Shown: positions 9,096 to 19,388 of the stretch, piece after piece | Layout of the letters: each line of letters starts with the position of its first letter | Position numbering within the stretch: the stretch's first letter is position 1 | Source of the DNA: Rheinheimera hassiensis | GTDB lineage: Bacteria; Pseudomonadota; Gammaproteobacteria; Enterobacterales; Alteromonadaceae | Assembly (NCBI RefSeq): GCF_022436675.1 | Contig: NZ_JAKUJZ010000002.1 | Span: forward strand, 312,655 to 376,654 | Length of the DNA stretch: 64,000 nucleotides | Reading direction: 5' to 3' | Position numbers and translations under genes: made by a program | The notes under the pieces: generated by a model | The model's database searches: none | Told to the model about the DNA's origin: nothing | Seen by the model: only the letters and a program-made list of their open reading frames with translations

Positions 9096-10121
9096 ATGAA
9101 ACAGATTGCTATACTGGCTAACCACAACAGCATCAGCAGCGATGTATTTGCGCTGCTGGACTATTTTGAATATTGCAATGTGCTTTGGGCGTTGCAGCAT
9201 CAAACAGTAACACCGTTGTTTCATTGCTATCCGGTTTCGCCAGACGGCATGGCGCTTAAACTAAAGCCGGGTGTCGAATTAGCTGTTCAGCCACATTCTT
9301 GGCAGCAGGCGGATGCCCTGATTTTACCGCCAGCTTATGCTTACCGGCGTGCCGAGCTGGCTGCACTGGCCACGCAATCAGCAGCCTATTACAGTGGTTT
9401 ACATCAGGCGGCAGAGCGGGGCAGTTTAATTGCGGCCAGTTGTACCGGTACTTATATCCTGGCCGGTAGCGGCTTGCTTGATCATCGCAATGCCACCAGT
9501 AGCTGGTTTTTTAAAGAGATATTCCGCAGCCTGTATCCCAATGTGCATTTACAACTGAATAAACTGCTGGTGCAGGACGGCAACCTGCTAACTGCCGGAG
9601 CTACCACCTCTTATATTAATTTATGCCTGGCGCTAACCGAACAGTTAGCCGGCGAGCAGTTTGCCCGGCAGATGGCAAAAATTATGCTGACCGATCCCAA
9701 CCGCACCTCGCAGGTACCCTACATGGACTTATCCATCGGTTTGCAGCATAACGACTCGTTAATTGTGCAAATACAAGCCTACCTTAACCAGCATTTGGCG
9801 CAGCCTTTTGTATTGGATCAGTTAGCAGAGCAGTTTCATCTGACCAAGCGCACCTTGCTGCGCCGCTTTAAAACCGCGCTGAATGACACGCCACTGAATT
9901 ATTTGCAGCGCTTACGGGTAGAGCAAGCTAAGCGTTTGCTGGAAACCACTAACCAGCCAATAGAGCAAATCGTGTTGCAAGTGGGCTATGAAGATGTCAG
10001 CTCGTTTCGCAAGTTATTTCTTAATTACACCGAACTTACCCCCAGCCAATACCGGCAAAAGTTTATGCTGGGTGACACCTTTAACTGCTGCCCGACAGAG
10101 CGCCTTGTTGCAGATAGCTGA
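9096..10121 (+). CDS. GlxA-type transcriptional regulator (DJ-1/PfpI domain plus AraC HTH)
   Basis: About 341 residues. The N-terminal DJ-1/PfpI-like amidotransferase fold (about residues 1-190) has the nucleophile-elbow-like segment AASCTGTYILAGSGLL, with a cysteine in the position usual for the fold. The C-terminal AraC-type double helix-turn-helix (about 235-325) contains LTKRTLLRRFK and the second-HTH signature VGYEDVSSFRKLF. This is the architecture of GlxA-family regulators, cytoplasmic DNA-binding proteins that often sense metabolites. The start at 9096 has AGGA 7 bases upstream; a GTG at 9060 would add 12 residues. The target is not evident from the neighbours. Confidence 0.88.
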   Translation: MKQIAILANHNSISSDVFALLDYFEYCNVLWALQHQTVTPLFHCYPVSPDGMALKLKPGVELAVQPHSWQQADALILPPAYAYRRAELAALATQSAAYYSGLHQAAERGSLIAASCTGTYILAGSGLLDHRNATSSWFFKEIFRSLYPNVHLQLNKLLVQDGNLLTAGATTSYINLCLALTEQLAGEQFARQMAKIMLTDPNRTSQVPYMDLSIGLQHNDSLIVQIQAYLNQHLAQPFVLDQLAEQFHLTKRTLLRRFKTALNDTPLNYLQRLRVEQAKRLLETTNQPIEQIVLQVGYEDVSSFRKLFLNYTELTPSQYRQKFMLGDTFNCCPTERLVADS

Positions 10122-10150
10122 AAAATAATTTTAGCAACAGCTTGCGCCTA

Positions 10151-10193
10151 TAGATTACATCTGTAATATTAATTGTATTACAGGTGTAATCTA
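10151..10193. promoter_or_regulatory. BlaI/MecI-type operator dyad
   Basis: An inverted repeat of two 18-base arms, TAGATTACATCTGTAATA and TATTACAGGTGTAATCTA, matching at 17 of 18 positions around a 7-base spacer. Each arm holds the TTACA and TGTAA cores typical of BlaI/MecI/CopY operators. It ends 14 bases before the repressor start codon, so it is almost certainly the autoregulatory operator of the pair that follows. Confidence 0.85.
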
Positions 10194-10207
10194 TAAGGTG
10201 TTTTTAT

Positions 10208-10588
10208 ATGATCGAAATCAGCAATGCCGAACTTAGCGTAATGCAGGTGTTGTGGCAGCGTCAGCTGCTAAGCGCCAACGACGTGGTTGCGGCGCTGTGC
10301 AATGACAAAGACTGGCACGAGAAAACCGTAAAAACACTGCTGAACCGGCTGGTAAGCAAAGGTGCACTGGGCTTTGATAAAGATGGCAGGGCCTATTTAT
10401 ATTACCCGCTTATTGCCGAGCAGGATTATCAGTTGCAGCAGGGCCGCTCTTTTGTCGAGCGTATATTTGCCGGCCGTGTCGCGCCGCTGGTAGCGGGCTT
10501 TGCCAGCCAGAATAAACTCAACGCCGATGATGTGCAGCAGTTAAAGCAATTGATTGCTGATTGGGAGCAGGAGCAGCACCATGACTGA
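10208..10588 (+). CDS. BlaI/MecI/CopY-family transcriptional repressor
   Basis: A 126-residue winged-helix repressor of the BlaI/MecI/CopY family. Near the start it has ISNAELSVMQVLW, then KTVKTLLNRLVSKGALGF as the recognition helix and wing region, and a C-terminal dimerisation and cleavage-competent helix. By family analogy it represses its own operon and is inactivated by proteolysis when the partner M56 sensor is triggered. The large dyad at 10151-10193 is the expected operator. The last 8 bases overlap the start of the M56 gene, so they are translationally coupled. No beta-lactamase is next to the pair, so the inducing signal and wider regulon are unknown. Confidence 0.9.
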   Translation: MIEISNAELSVMQVLWQRQLLSANDVVAALCNDKDWHEKTVKTLLNRLVSKGALGFDKDGRAYLYYPLIAEQDYQLQQGRSFVERIFAGRVAPLVAGFASQNKLNADDVQQLKQLIADWEQEQHHD

Positions 10589-11777
10589 TTATCTGCTGCA
10601 CGTGTCAGTGCCGTTGTCGCTACTGCTTATAGTTTTACTGGTAACCCAGCAATATCTGCTTAAGCCCCTGGGGGCTCGCACCCTATATGCCCTGTGGGCT
10701 GCAGTGCCACTTCTGCTACTTTGCGCTTCTATTACACCGTTACTGCCGCAGGTTGTTGAAGCGGGCGCTATGAAGCGCTATCAGGTAGGAATACAGCAAC
10801 TCACGGCAGCAGCAGATAACATTAACTGGCTGTTTTGGTTATGGCTTAGCGGGGTAATGCTGTGCAGCCTCTTTTTGTTGCTTAGTTACATCAGCGGCCG
10901 CGCTCAGTTTAACCGTGCAACGCCGCTTAGTGGCAATAATACGCCAGCGTATTGTCGTCAGGCGGATAACCGCAGCGGTCCTTATATCACCGGTTTAATT
11001 ACACCACGAATTGTGCTGCCGCATGACTTTTTTACCCGCTTTGATGCCACCCAGCAGCAGCTTATTTTGCAGCATGAGCTGACACACTGGCGCAGGGGCG
11101 ACTTACATCTCAATTACCTGGCTCTGGTATTGGTTAGCCTGTTTTGGTTTAACCCCTTGGTGTGGCTGGCGTATCGGCAATACCGTAACGCCCAGGAGCT
11201 GGCCTGCGATGCAGTGGTAACAAAATATGCCAGCAAGGCAGAAAGAATTGCTTATGGTTATGCCTTACTAAGCAGTACACAGCAGTCATCAGCAAACTGG
11301 TGGCCGCTTACTCATCACTATGGAGACTTTAACACTATGAAACAACGCATTACGCAACTACAGCGTCAGCAAGGTATCAGCAAAACAGTGGTATTGGGTA
11401 CAATGGCACTGGTGATTGCTGCTACATTATTGCTGCAACAACCGGTTATGGCTGGTGTGAGCAAAACTCAGCAGCTTGCTGCGGTTATGCGCATTGAGCC
11501 ACGTTACCCACTGCAAGCTGCAGAACAGGGGATCTCAGGTTATGTGCAGATTAAATTTGATGTCGATGCACAAGGTAAAGTGATCAATGCAAGTGTCGTG
11601 AAATCGAGTCCTGAAAAGGTATTTGATAAAGAGGCATTACGTGCCCTGACGCAATGGCAGTATACCGCTACCGGCAAGCTGCATCTGGCGCAAATGGTGC
11701 AACTGGATTTTGAACTGGATACCGTACAAGCAGATATGGAGCGAGTCAGCGTAACGCCGGCAGCAAAAAAGGGCTGA
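10581..11777 (+). CDS. BlaR1/MecR1-like M56 peptidase sensor with C-terminal TonB domain
   Basis: A 398-residue membrane protein. Three N-terminal hydrophobic helices (about residues 8-28, 37-56 and 88-112) precede a cytoplasmic M56 zinc-protease domain with HELTHWRRGD (HEXXH ligands) and QELACDAVV, which supplies the third ligand. A further membrane helix lies at about 265-285, followed by a periplasmic TonB C-terminal-like domain (RYPLQAAEQGISGYVQIKFD through ALTQWQY). True BlaR1 carries a penicillin-binding sensor domain at this position; here a TonB_C domain replaces it, so beta-lactam sensing cannot be assumed. The start at 10581 has CAGGAG 7 bases upstream and overlaps the BlaI-like gene by 8 bases. 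It probably cleaves or inactivates the repressor on an envelope signal. Confidence 0.88.
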   Translation: MTDYLLHVSVPLSLLLIVLLVTQQYLLKPLGARTLYALWAAVPLLLLCASITPLLPQVVEAGAMKRYQVGIQQLTAAADNINWLFWLWLSGVMLCSLFLLLSYISGRAQFNRATPLSGNNTPAYCRQADNRSGPYITGLITPRIVLPHDFFTRFDATQQQLILQHELTHWRRGDLHLNYLALVLVSLFWFNPLVWLAYRQYRNAQELACDAVVTKYASKAERIAYGYALLSSTQQSSANWWPLTHHYGDFNTMKQRITQLQRQQGISKTVVLGTMALVIAATLLLQQPVMAGVSKTQQLAAVMRIEPRYPLQAAEQGISGYVQIKFDVDAQGKVINASVVKSSPEKVFDKEALRALTQWQYTATGKLHLAQMVQLDFELDTVQADMERVSVTPAAKKG

Positions 11778-11816
11778 TGGTGTAGCAAAACAAGTTGGAT
11801 ACCAGTTGGATAGAAG

Positions 11817-11871
11817 TGCAATAAAGCAGCGTTTACACCGCAGTGCCGTTTAAAGGCGCTGCTTTATTGCA
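11817..11871. terminator. Long bidirectional hairpin between convergent genes
   Basis: Perfect 15-bp arms, TGCAATAAAGCAGCG (11817-11831) and CGCTGCTTTATTGCA (11857-11871). It lies between the M56 gene (+) and ygiD (-), which converge here. The loop is 25 bases and no T-run follows, so termination may depend on other factors. Confidence 0.6.
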
Positions 11872-11887
11872 TTTGGGCATCGGTGTT

Positions 11888-12685
11888 TTACCAGCCAAAC
11901 GCCAGCACGGTTTTGTGTAGCACCTTGTCGTTAAACAGTACCCGCGCTGTACTACCTTTGGCGGCGCCCAGGCAAACGTGCAGCGGCAGCAGGTGCTCTT
12001 CGCGCGGGTGCATTAACCGGGCATCAGGCGCTTGTTGCCAGTTAATCAGCCGCTGCGCCTGCTCTGCATAACTGTACTGTGGTTGCAGGCTGTCGATAAG
12101 ATATTGATTAAACGCCTCTAACTGCGCCTCGCTTACCAGGTTGGTATTAAAAAACGCCTGCATATTATGAAAGCTCATACCGGAGCCGATAATCAGCACG
12201 TTTTGCGCGCGTAAAAAGCTAATTGCTTCACCCAAGGCGATATGCATTTTGGCATCAAGGCCTTTTAGCAATGATAACTGCAGCACAGGAATATCAGCTT
12301 GCGGGCGCAGCAGCAGTAGCGGCACAAAAACACCATGATCCCAACCGCGGCTGGTATTTAGCTGTGGGCTAAAACCGGCTTGCTGCAGTTTTTCTGCTAT
12401 TTGCGTTGCCAGCAGTGGTGCGCCAGGGGCTGGGTAGCTAAGCTGATAACTTTGCGCCGGAAAGCCGGAGTAATCAAATAACAACGCCGGGTTGTCAGCT
12501 GCAGTAAGTGCCGGTTGGGGGCTTTCCCAATGCGCACTTATTACCAGTATGGCCGCCGGAGTGGCCAGTTTATCGCCAAGCTGAGTAAAGAATTGTGTCA
12601 GCGCCTGGTGGTTTGGGTCGCCAAGTAAGGGTAAAGGGCCGCCGCCGTGGGGTAAATACAATACAGGTGCCAGAGTTGGGGTCAT
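11888..12685 (-). CDS. ygiD: 4,5-DOPA-extradiol-dioxygenase-like protein YgiD
   Basis: A 265-residue member of the class III extradiol (LigB/DODA) dioxygenase family, matching E. coli YgiD in length. Likely non-haem metal ligands and active-site motifs are visible: YLPHGGGPLPLLGD near the start, VISAHWESP at about residue 50, RGWDHGVFVPLLLL at about 120 and IGSGMSFHNMQ at about 175. The family opens catechol rings such as that of L-DOPA in vitro; the physiological substrate in bacteria is unsettled. It is cytoplasmic and monocistronic, divergent from the YbaK-like gene, and shares a 131-base intergenic region with it. Confidence 0.88.
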   Translation of the reverse strand: MTPTLAPVLYLPHGGGPLPLLGDPNHQALTQFFTQLGDKLATPAAILVISAHWESPQPALTAADNPALLFDYSGFPAQSYQLSYPAPGAPLLATQIAEKLQQAGFSPQLNTSRGWDHGVFVPLLLLRPQADIPVLQLSLLKGLDAKMHIALGEAISFLRAQNVLIIGSGMSFHNMQAFFNTNLVSEAQLEAFNQYLIDSLQPQYSYAEQAQRLINWQQAPDARLMHPREEHLLPLHVCLGAAKGSTARVLFNDKVLHKTVLAFGW

Positions 12686-12816
12686 TGCGCTGTGCTCGTT
12701 GGCAAAATAATATGTTTAGGCTACGCTCGCTAACCGTGCTATGCAATAGATTAATAGTTGCGAAATAACTCAACTTTTAACAGATAAAATCGAATAATAT
12801 GCAAAAGGATCGCAGT

Positions 12817-13287
12817 ATGACACCGGCAATTGAGTTGGCTAAACAGCGTGGCATTGCGCATCAGGTGCATCAGTATCAGCATGATCCGGCAGCCACTTCG
12901 TACGGGCTGGAAGCCGCAGAAAAGCTTGGCCTACTGCCACAGCAGGTATTTAAAACTCTGGTGTTAAGTTTGGATAGTAAACAACTGGCGGTGGCAATAT
13001 TGCCGGTAGATCAGCAGCTTAGTATGAAACAGCTTGCCAAGGCACTGGGCGCAAAAAAAGCTGATATGGCCAATGCGGCCGATGTGATGCGTAGCACCGG
13101 TTATGTATTAGGTGGTGTCAGCCCGCTGGGGCAAAAAAAGCTGTTGCCCACTGTTATTGACAGCTCGGCGCAGCAGTTTGCCACTATTTACGTTAGCGCC
13201 GGGCGGCGCGGGCTGGAAATTGAGCTAAGCGCAGCAGATTTACGTCAGTTACTCAACGCGCAGTTTGTAGCATTGTGTCAGTGTTAA
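12817..13287 (+). CDS. ybaK: Cys-tRNA(Pro)/Cys-tRNA(Cys) deacylase YbaK/EbsC
   Basis: A 156-residue YbaK/ProX-like trans-editing domain protein, which hydrolyses mischarged Cys-tRNA(Pro) in the cytoplasm. Family features are TSYGLEAAEKLGL near the N-terminus, QVFKTLV (the catalytic Lys of YbaK lies in this segment) and SVLGGVSPLGQKK-like residues GGVSPLGQKKLLPT in the C-terminal half. I chose the start at 12817 because AAGGA lies 7 bases upstream; an in-frame ATG at 12799 overlaps that site. The next gene begins 19 bases downstream, so the two may be co-transcribed, though no functional link is evident. Confidence 0.88.
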   Translation: MTPAIELAKQRGIAHQVHQYQHDPAATSYGLEAAEKLGLLPQQVFKTLVLSLDSKQLAVAILPVDQQLSMKQLAKALGAKKADMANAADVMRSTGYVLGGVSPLGQKKLLPTVIDSSAQQFATIYVSAGRRGLEIELSAADLRQLLNAQFVALCQC

Positions 13288-13306
13288 CTGCCATATCCGG
13301 AGAGTT

Positions 13307-14116
13307 ATGATTGCCATTAATATAGGGCCGCTAGCGTTACCGGTGCCGCCGTTGCTGTTGTTGTTTAGTGTAGTGGTAGGCCTGGTTGTTGCCTCGCTGG
13401 TAGCGAAACGTCAGCAAAGCCCGGTCACTGATCAGTTGCTAACCGTGTTGCTGGTAAGCCTGCTATTTGGCCGTATCGTTTTTGTACTGCGGTTTATGCA
13501 AAGTTATGATTCCTTCTGGCAAATGCTGGATATCCGCGACCGCGGCTTTGATTTTTCTGCCACCATACTGGCAGCCATGATAATGCTTATGCTGCAAATA
13601 AAGCGTTATCCCAAACAGCGCAAAGCCTTGTTAAGCGGTGCGCTGTCGGCCGTAGTATTGTTTGCGGTATTAATTACCGTGGTAACGGCAGGCAGGCAAC
13701 AGGCGCAGTTACCCGATATCGTGCTGTCGCAGTTAGATGGCACCAGTGTTAACCTGCAGCAAAGTAAAGGCCAGCTTACCGTTGTTAATCTCTGGGCCAC
13801 CTGGTGTCCGCCATGTCGGCGTGAAATGCCGGTATTGGCTAAAGCAGAACAAAACAACCCTGATATTAATTTTCTGCTGATAAACCAGCGTGAGCCCGCC
13901 GACACGGTAAAGCAGTTTTTAGCGCAAATGTCGTTACAGTTTTCGCAGGTACTGCTGGATAACACCGGGCAGGTGCCGCAACAGTTTGGCGCTTTTGGCT
14001 TGCCGGTAACGCTGTATTTTAATGCACAGGGCCAGCTGGTAGACAGCCATATGGGCGAGGTATCTGACGCCAGTTTGGCGGCGGCTATCAGCAAGCTACG
14101 TAACAGTTCACCTTAA
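13307..14116 (+). CDS. Membrane protein with C-terminal TlpA-type thioredoxin domain
   Basis: 269 residues in two parts. The N-terminal part (about residues 1-130) has four hydrophobic helices and an Lgt-like flavour (LLFGRIVFVLRFMQSY), as in prolipoprotein diacylglyceryl transferase-related membrane domains. The C-terminal part (about 135-265) is a TlpA/ResA-type thioredoxin fold with WATWCPPCRREMPVL; the redox cysteines are about C167 and C170. The cis-Pro loop FGLPVTLYF is present. By topology the thioredoxin domain should face the periplasm and act in disulfide reduction, for example in cytochrome c maturation or repair. The Lgt-like part lacks the complete set of catalytic residues I would expect of an active transferase, so it may serve as anchor or electron path. 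Confidence 0.82.
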   Translation: MIAINIGPLALPVPPLLLLFSVVVGLVVASLVAKRQQSPVTDQLLTVLLVSLLFGRIVFVLRFMQSYDSFWQMLDIRDRGFDFSATILAAMIMLMLQIKRYPKQRKALLSGALSAVVLFAVLITVVTAGRQQAQLPDIVLSQLDGTSVNLQQSKGQLTVVNLWATWCPPCRREMPVLAKAEQNNPDINFLLINQREPADTVKQFLAQMSLQFSQVLLDNTGQVPQQFGAFGLPVTLYFNAQGQLVDSHMGEVSDASLAAAISKLRNSSP

Positions 14117-14152
14117 GCAGCCATAAACAAGTAGCTATAAAAAGTAACCATA

Positions 14153-14185
14153 AAAAAACGGGCGCTGTGTAGGCGCCCGTTTTTT
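14153..14185. terminator. Rho-independent terminator
   Basis: Perfect stem AAAAAACGGGCGC and GCGCCCGTTTTTT with a 7-base loop, flanked by an A-run and a T-run. It serves the TlpA-fusion gene (+) and, from the other side, katG (-). Confidence 0.92.
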
Positions 14186-14210
14186 GCTTATCACCCATTT
14201 ATGGTAGTGA

Positions 14211-16439
<2,229 letters not shown>

Positions 16440-16720
16440 TTACTCCTTGCAACGTGGGTTTTATCTGGTTTACGGCATTTGGCCGCTTTAATAATGCATT
16501 GACTATAGACCTGAAGCACTAACAGCGAAAGCCAGTTTTACCTATCGTGCTAATCGTTTTTTCGAATTGACTATTGCAAATTTAGTTAATATTTTCAGTG
16601 GTTTTGTCTGCGGTTATACAAGATGGTTCAAATAAAATGGCTTTGGCGTGGTGGCGTAAAAATGATTGCACCCTGTTGCTTTGCCGGTTAGCTTACTGTT
16701 TTGTTAAACAGAGGCTAGCC

Positions 16721-17200
16721 ATGACCAGTGTTACCATTTTGGTAGATGTACAAAATATCTACTACACCAGCCGGGAAGCCTGGCAGCGCAATTTTGACTA
16801 TAACGCGTTTTGGCGCCAGATAACCTCTGGGCGTACTGTGGTTAAAGCCATTGCTTACGCCATCGACCGCGGTGATGAAAAGCAGCGCCAGTTTCAGAAC
16901 ATCCTCCGTGCCATCGGCTTTGAGGTGAAATTAAAGCCATTTATTCAGCGTGCCGATGGCAGCGCCAAAGGCGACTGGGATGTGGGTATAACGTTGGATG
17001 CTATCGAGTACGGCCAGCACAGTGATGTACTGGTGCTGGCCTCTGGCGATGGCGATTTTGGCCTGTTGGCAGATAAACTTACCACTAAGTACCAAACCGA
17101 AGTAGAGGTATACGGTGTAGAAGGTTTAACTGCCCTGGCACTGGTAAAAGCCGCTACACGGTTTATTGCGATTGATGAAGCACTATTATTGCCAAAGTAA
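16721..17200 (+). CDS. NYN-domain (LabA-like) putative RNase
   Basis: A 159-residue cytoplasmic protein made almost entirely of a NYN/PIN-like nuclease domain of the LabA/DUF88 type. The conserved acidic residues expected to bind Mg2+ are visible in ILVDVQNIYY (N-terminal strand), KGDWDVGITLDAI (middle) and LASGDGDFGLL. The family is thought to cleave RNA, but substrates are mostly unknown. The start at 16721 has GAGG about 7 bases upstream; a longer in-frame extension to 16598 encodes non-conserved, Cys-rich sequence and is rejected. It diverges from katG with no clear link to it. Confidence 0.82.
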   Translation: MTSVTILVDVQNIYYTSREAWQRNFDYNAFWRQITSGRTVVKAIAYAIDRGDEKQRQFQNILRAIGFEVKLKPFIQRADGSAKGDWDVGITLDAIEYGQHSDVLVLASGDGDFGLLADKLTTKYQTEVEVYGVEGLTALALVKAATRFIAIDEALLLPK

Positions 17201-17235
17201 GCGCCAGCTTTTGCAATTACCTGGCGCCTGAATAC

Positions 17236-17865
17236 TTATGCTTTAGCGGGTTCTGCTAGCAGTGCATCATCCAGTTGATTGGCCTTAATGGCAGCTTCCC
17301 GCGCTTGCAGCCGTTGTACGTATTCGGTAAAAGCAGGCCGTTTTTCCAGCGTATCAAACATCATGCCCCACTCAATATGGCTGCCCACATACACATCAGC
17401 TGCGGTAAATTGCTCACCGCAAATATAGGGCCCCTGTGTTAACGCGGTTTCCAAGGCATTTAACGTATCCTGATACAGGCCACAACCTACGGATCCTGCG
17501 TTGTCGGCATCCAGGCGCCAGTTATAGGCTTTGGCAGTGGTCGCCATTTCCAGCGGGCCGGCTGCAAAAAACAACCAGCGGTAATAACTGCCGCGCTGTG
17601 GGCTATCCAAAGCAGGGGCCAGTTGCTTGTCGGCAAAGTGATCGGCCAGGTAGGCGCAAATGGCTGCCGCTTCGGTTACTACCACATCGCCGTGGGTTAT
17701 TACCGGTACTTTGCCCATCGGGTTTAGTGCCAGAAATTCTGCCGATTTCATTTCAGGACCATACTGCAGCACCTCTACGTTGTAAGGCACATTTAGCTCT
17801 TCCAGCATCCAGCGGATAATGCGGCCACGTGACTGTGGGTTGGTATATAAGGTGATTGGTTTCAT
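17236..17865 (-). CDS. Glutathione S-transferase family protein
   Basis: A 209-residue cytoplasmic GST. The N-terminal thioredoxin-like domain (about residues 1-80) includes SRGRIIRWMLEELNVPY and the glutathione-binding segment MGKVPVITHGDVVVTEAAAI, with the cis-Pro before Val-Ile. The helical C-terminal domain follows (about 90-205). It is likely to conjugate or reduce electrophiles with glutathione; the substrate is unknown. It diverges from a WYL-domain regulator at 18039, and the shared region holds a TAGGAC-N7-GTCCTA dyad, so the regulator probably controls it. Confidence in family is high, in substrate none. Confidence 0.9.
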   Translation of the reverse strand: MKPITLYTNPQSRGRIIRWMLEELNVPYNVEVLQYGPEMKSAEFLALNPMGKVPVITHGDVVVTEAAAICAYLADHFADKQLAPALDSPQRGSYYRWLFFAAGPLEMATTAKAYNWRLDADNAGSVGCGLYQDTLNALETALTQGPYICGEQFTAADVYVGSHIEWGMMFDTLEKRPAFTEYVQRLQAREAAIKANQLDDALLAEPAKA

Positions 17866-17938
17866 TTTGTTTATTCCTTGTTGCTTATTTTTCGTGGTTA
17901 ATAAGTGTGGTTTGTTGGCGGTTTTTTCGCTACCGGGG

Positions 17939-18002
17939 TACTGTAAAACTAAAATAGGACAGAATACGTCCTAATTGTCGGTTATATTTGTGTTTTACAG
18001 TA
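17939..18002. promoter_or_regulatory. Nested inverted repeats, probable WYL-regulator operator
   Basis: Between the divergent GST and WYL-regulator genes lie TAGGAC (17955-17960) and GTCCTA (17968-17973) with a 7-base spacer, enclosed by a wider 11-base inverted repeat TACTGTAAAAC (17939-17949) and GTTTTACAGTA (17992-18002). The arrangement suggests one or two dimer-binding sites for the adjacent regulator. The assignment is inference from position and symmetry. Confidence 0.55.
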
Positions 18003-18038
18003 GCGACAGGAATAGCCAATGTTTAAGCACAGATACCA

Positions 18039-18989
18039 ATGAGCGGCCCGACTATCCGCGTAATTAGCCTGCTTGAGCTGCTGCAGTCTCATGGCCGTTT
18101 AAGCGGTACTGAGTTAGCTGCAAGGCTGGGGGTAGATAAACGCACAGTGCGCCGTTATATTCAGGCGCTGGAGCAGTTAGGTATTCCGGTTACTACAGAG
18201 CAAGGCTGCGACGGCGGCTATATGCTGGTAGCGGGTTTTAAACTGCCGCCAATGATGTTTACCAATGATGAAACCCTGGCGTTGTCGCTGGGCTTGTTAG
18301 CCGCACACAACCTTAACCTGGCCGATACGCAAGCAGCTATCAGCAGTGTTCAGGCCAAGTTGGAGCGGGTAATGCCGGCTAAGCTGAAATCCCGCTCCCG
18401 GGCTATTGCCGACACGATTAAATTAATATTGCCAGCATCTGACGCTGAAACACCCGGCCAGCATTTAGCGCCGTTATTAGATGCACTGGAGCAACAGCGC
18501 TCGGTTACTATCCGTTATGCCTCTTATCAACAAGCGCCGGTTTCCAGGCAAGTTGACCCTTATGGTTTATTGTTTCGCAGCGGACGCTGGTATATGAGTG
18601 GCTATTGTCACCTGAGGCAGGAGCTGCGAACCTTCCGGCTGGACCGTCTGCAGCAGATCGAATTGCTGCAGCAGTGCTTTAACCGGCCAGCAAATTTTGA
18701 TGCGGCGGAGCATTTTACCAGCAGCCTGTATGGTATGCCGGGTAACCTGGATGTGCAGGTTATGTTGCATACTGACAAACACACAGCGGCGCAGGCGATG
18801 GGGGAAACGGCATCGATGTTAAAGCCGCAGGCTGATGGCTTACTGTTAAGCACCCGCACCGACAGCTGTTATTGCTTAGCGCAGTGGTTAAGCCAGCTGC
18901 CGTTTGATTTCAGTATTATTGAACCGCCGGAACTAAAACAGGCGCTAAAGCTGCAGGCTGAGCGCTTAATGAACATTGCACAGCGTTAA
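18039..18989 (+). CDS. YafY-type HTH/WYL-domain transcriptional regulator
   Basis: 316 residues. An N-terminal DeoR-like winged HTH (about 1-60) contains GRLSGTELAARLGVDKRTVRRYIQALEQLG. A WYL domain (about 140-220) carries VTIRYASY, VDPYGLLFRSGRWYMSGYC (the WYL signature reads WYM here) and RTFRLDRLQQIE. A WCX-like C-terminal extension follows. WYL domains bind small ligands or nucleic acids, and YafY-type proteins commonly regulate a divergent enzyme gene; here that is the GST at 17236. No clear Shine-Dalgarno sequence precedes the ATG at 18039. The nested inverted repeats at 17939-18002 are the likely operator. Confidence 0.87.
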   Translation: MSGPTIRVISLLELLQSHGRLSGTELAARLGVDKRTVRRYIQALEQLGIPVTTEQGCDGGYMLVAGFKLPPMMFTNDETLALSLGLLAAHNLNLADTQAAISSVQAKLERVMPAKLKSRSRAIADTIKLILPASDAETPGQHLAPLLDALEQQRSVTIRYASYQQAPVSRQVDPYGLLFRSGRWYMSGYCHLRQELRTFRLDRLQQIELLQQCFNRPANFDAAEHFTSSLYGMPGNLDVQVMLHTDKHTAAQAMGETASMLKPQADGLLLSTRTDSCYCLAQWLSQLPFDFSIIEPPELKQALKLQAERLMNIAQR

Positions 18990-19049
18990 TATTAGCGGTA
19001 TCGCGGTTTGAGTTTAGCCTGCCAATTGCTGGCTACTAATTTCGAGATA

Positions 19050-19388
19050 TCACTTCGGTTTAGTTAGCAGCGCTTTTAAATCGGCAAAGGGGTTATGGGT
19101 TGCCGCTGCTACTTTTTGCTCGGTGGTGCCGCCATACAGCACAAATTCGTGGAATTTATTGTGCTCGTTGTCGTGGCAATAAATGCAGAGTAACTCCCAG
19201 TTGCTGCCGTCTGAGGGATTATTGCTGTGGTTGTGATCAATATGATGCACCGTTAATTCGCGCAAATTGGAATGCACAAACTCGCGGGCACAGCGGCCGC
19301 ATACCCAGGGGTACATTTTTAACGCTTTATCGCGATAACCTTGCTCCTGCTGCTGATAAGCCTGGGCACCGCTGTTAGTTTTGCTCAT
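19050..19388 (-). CDS. yajD: YajD-family HNH nuclease
   Basis: A 112-residue HNH endonuclease-fold protein matching E. coli YajD in length and motifs. Two zinc-knuckle-like CxxC pairs are visible (CGRCAREF and CIYCHDNEHNKFHEF), and between them the catalytic LTVHHIDHNHSNNPSDGSNWELL, in which the HH, N and H residues make the HNH motif. The start is supported by AAGGACAG on the minus strand immediately upstream. The cellular role of YajD is not established. It is monocistronic and convergent with the WYL regulator. Confidence 0.88.
   Translation of the reverse strand: MSKTNSGAQAYQQQEQGYRDKALKMYPWVCGRCAREFVHSNLRELTVHHIDHNHSNNPSDGSNWELLCIYCHDNEHNKFHEFVLYGGTTEQKVAAATHNPFADLKALLTKPK

Noticed and set aside
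16490-16600. Possible OxyR site upstream of katG (scattered ATAG and CTAT half-sites)
   Set aside because: The half-sites do not keep the regular 7-base spacing of the four-part OxyR motif.
16598-16720. 41-codon upstream extension of the NYN-domain gene
   Set aside because: Encodes Cys- and Trp-rich sequence not seen in the family; the internal ATG at 16721 has a proper ribosome-binding site.
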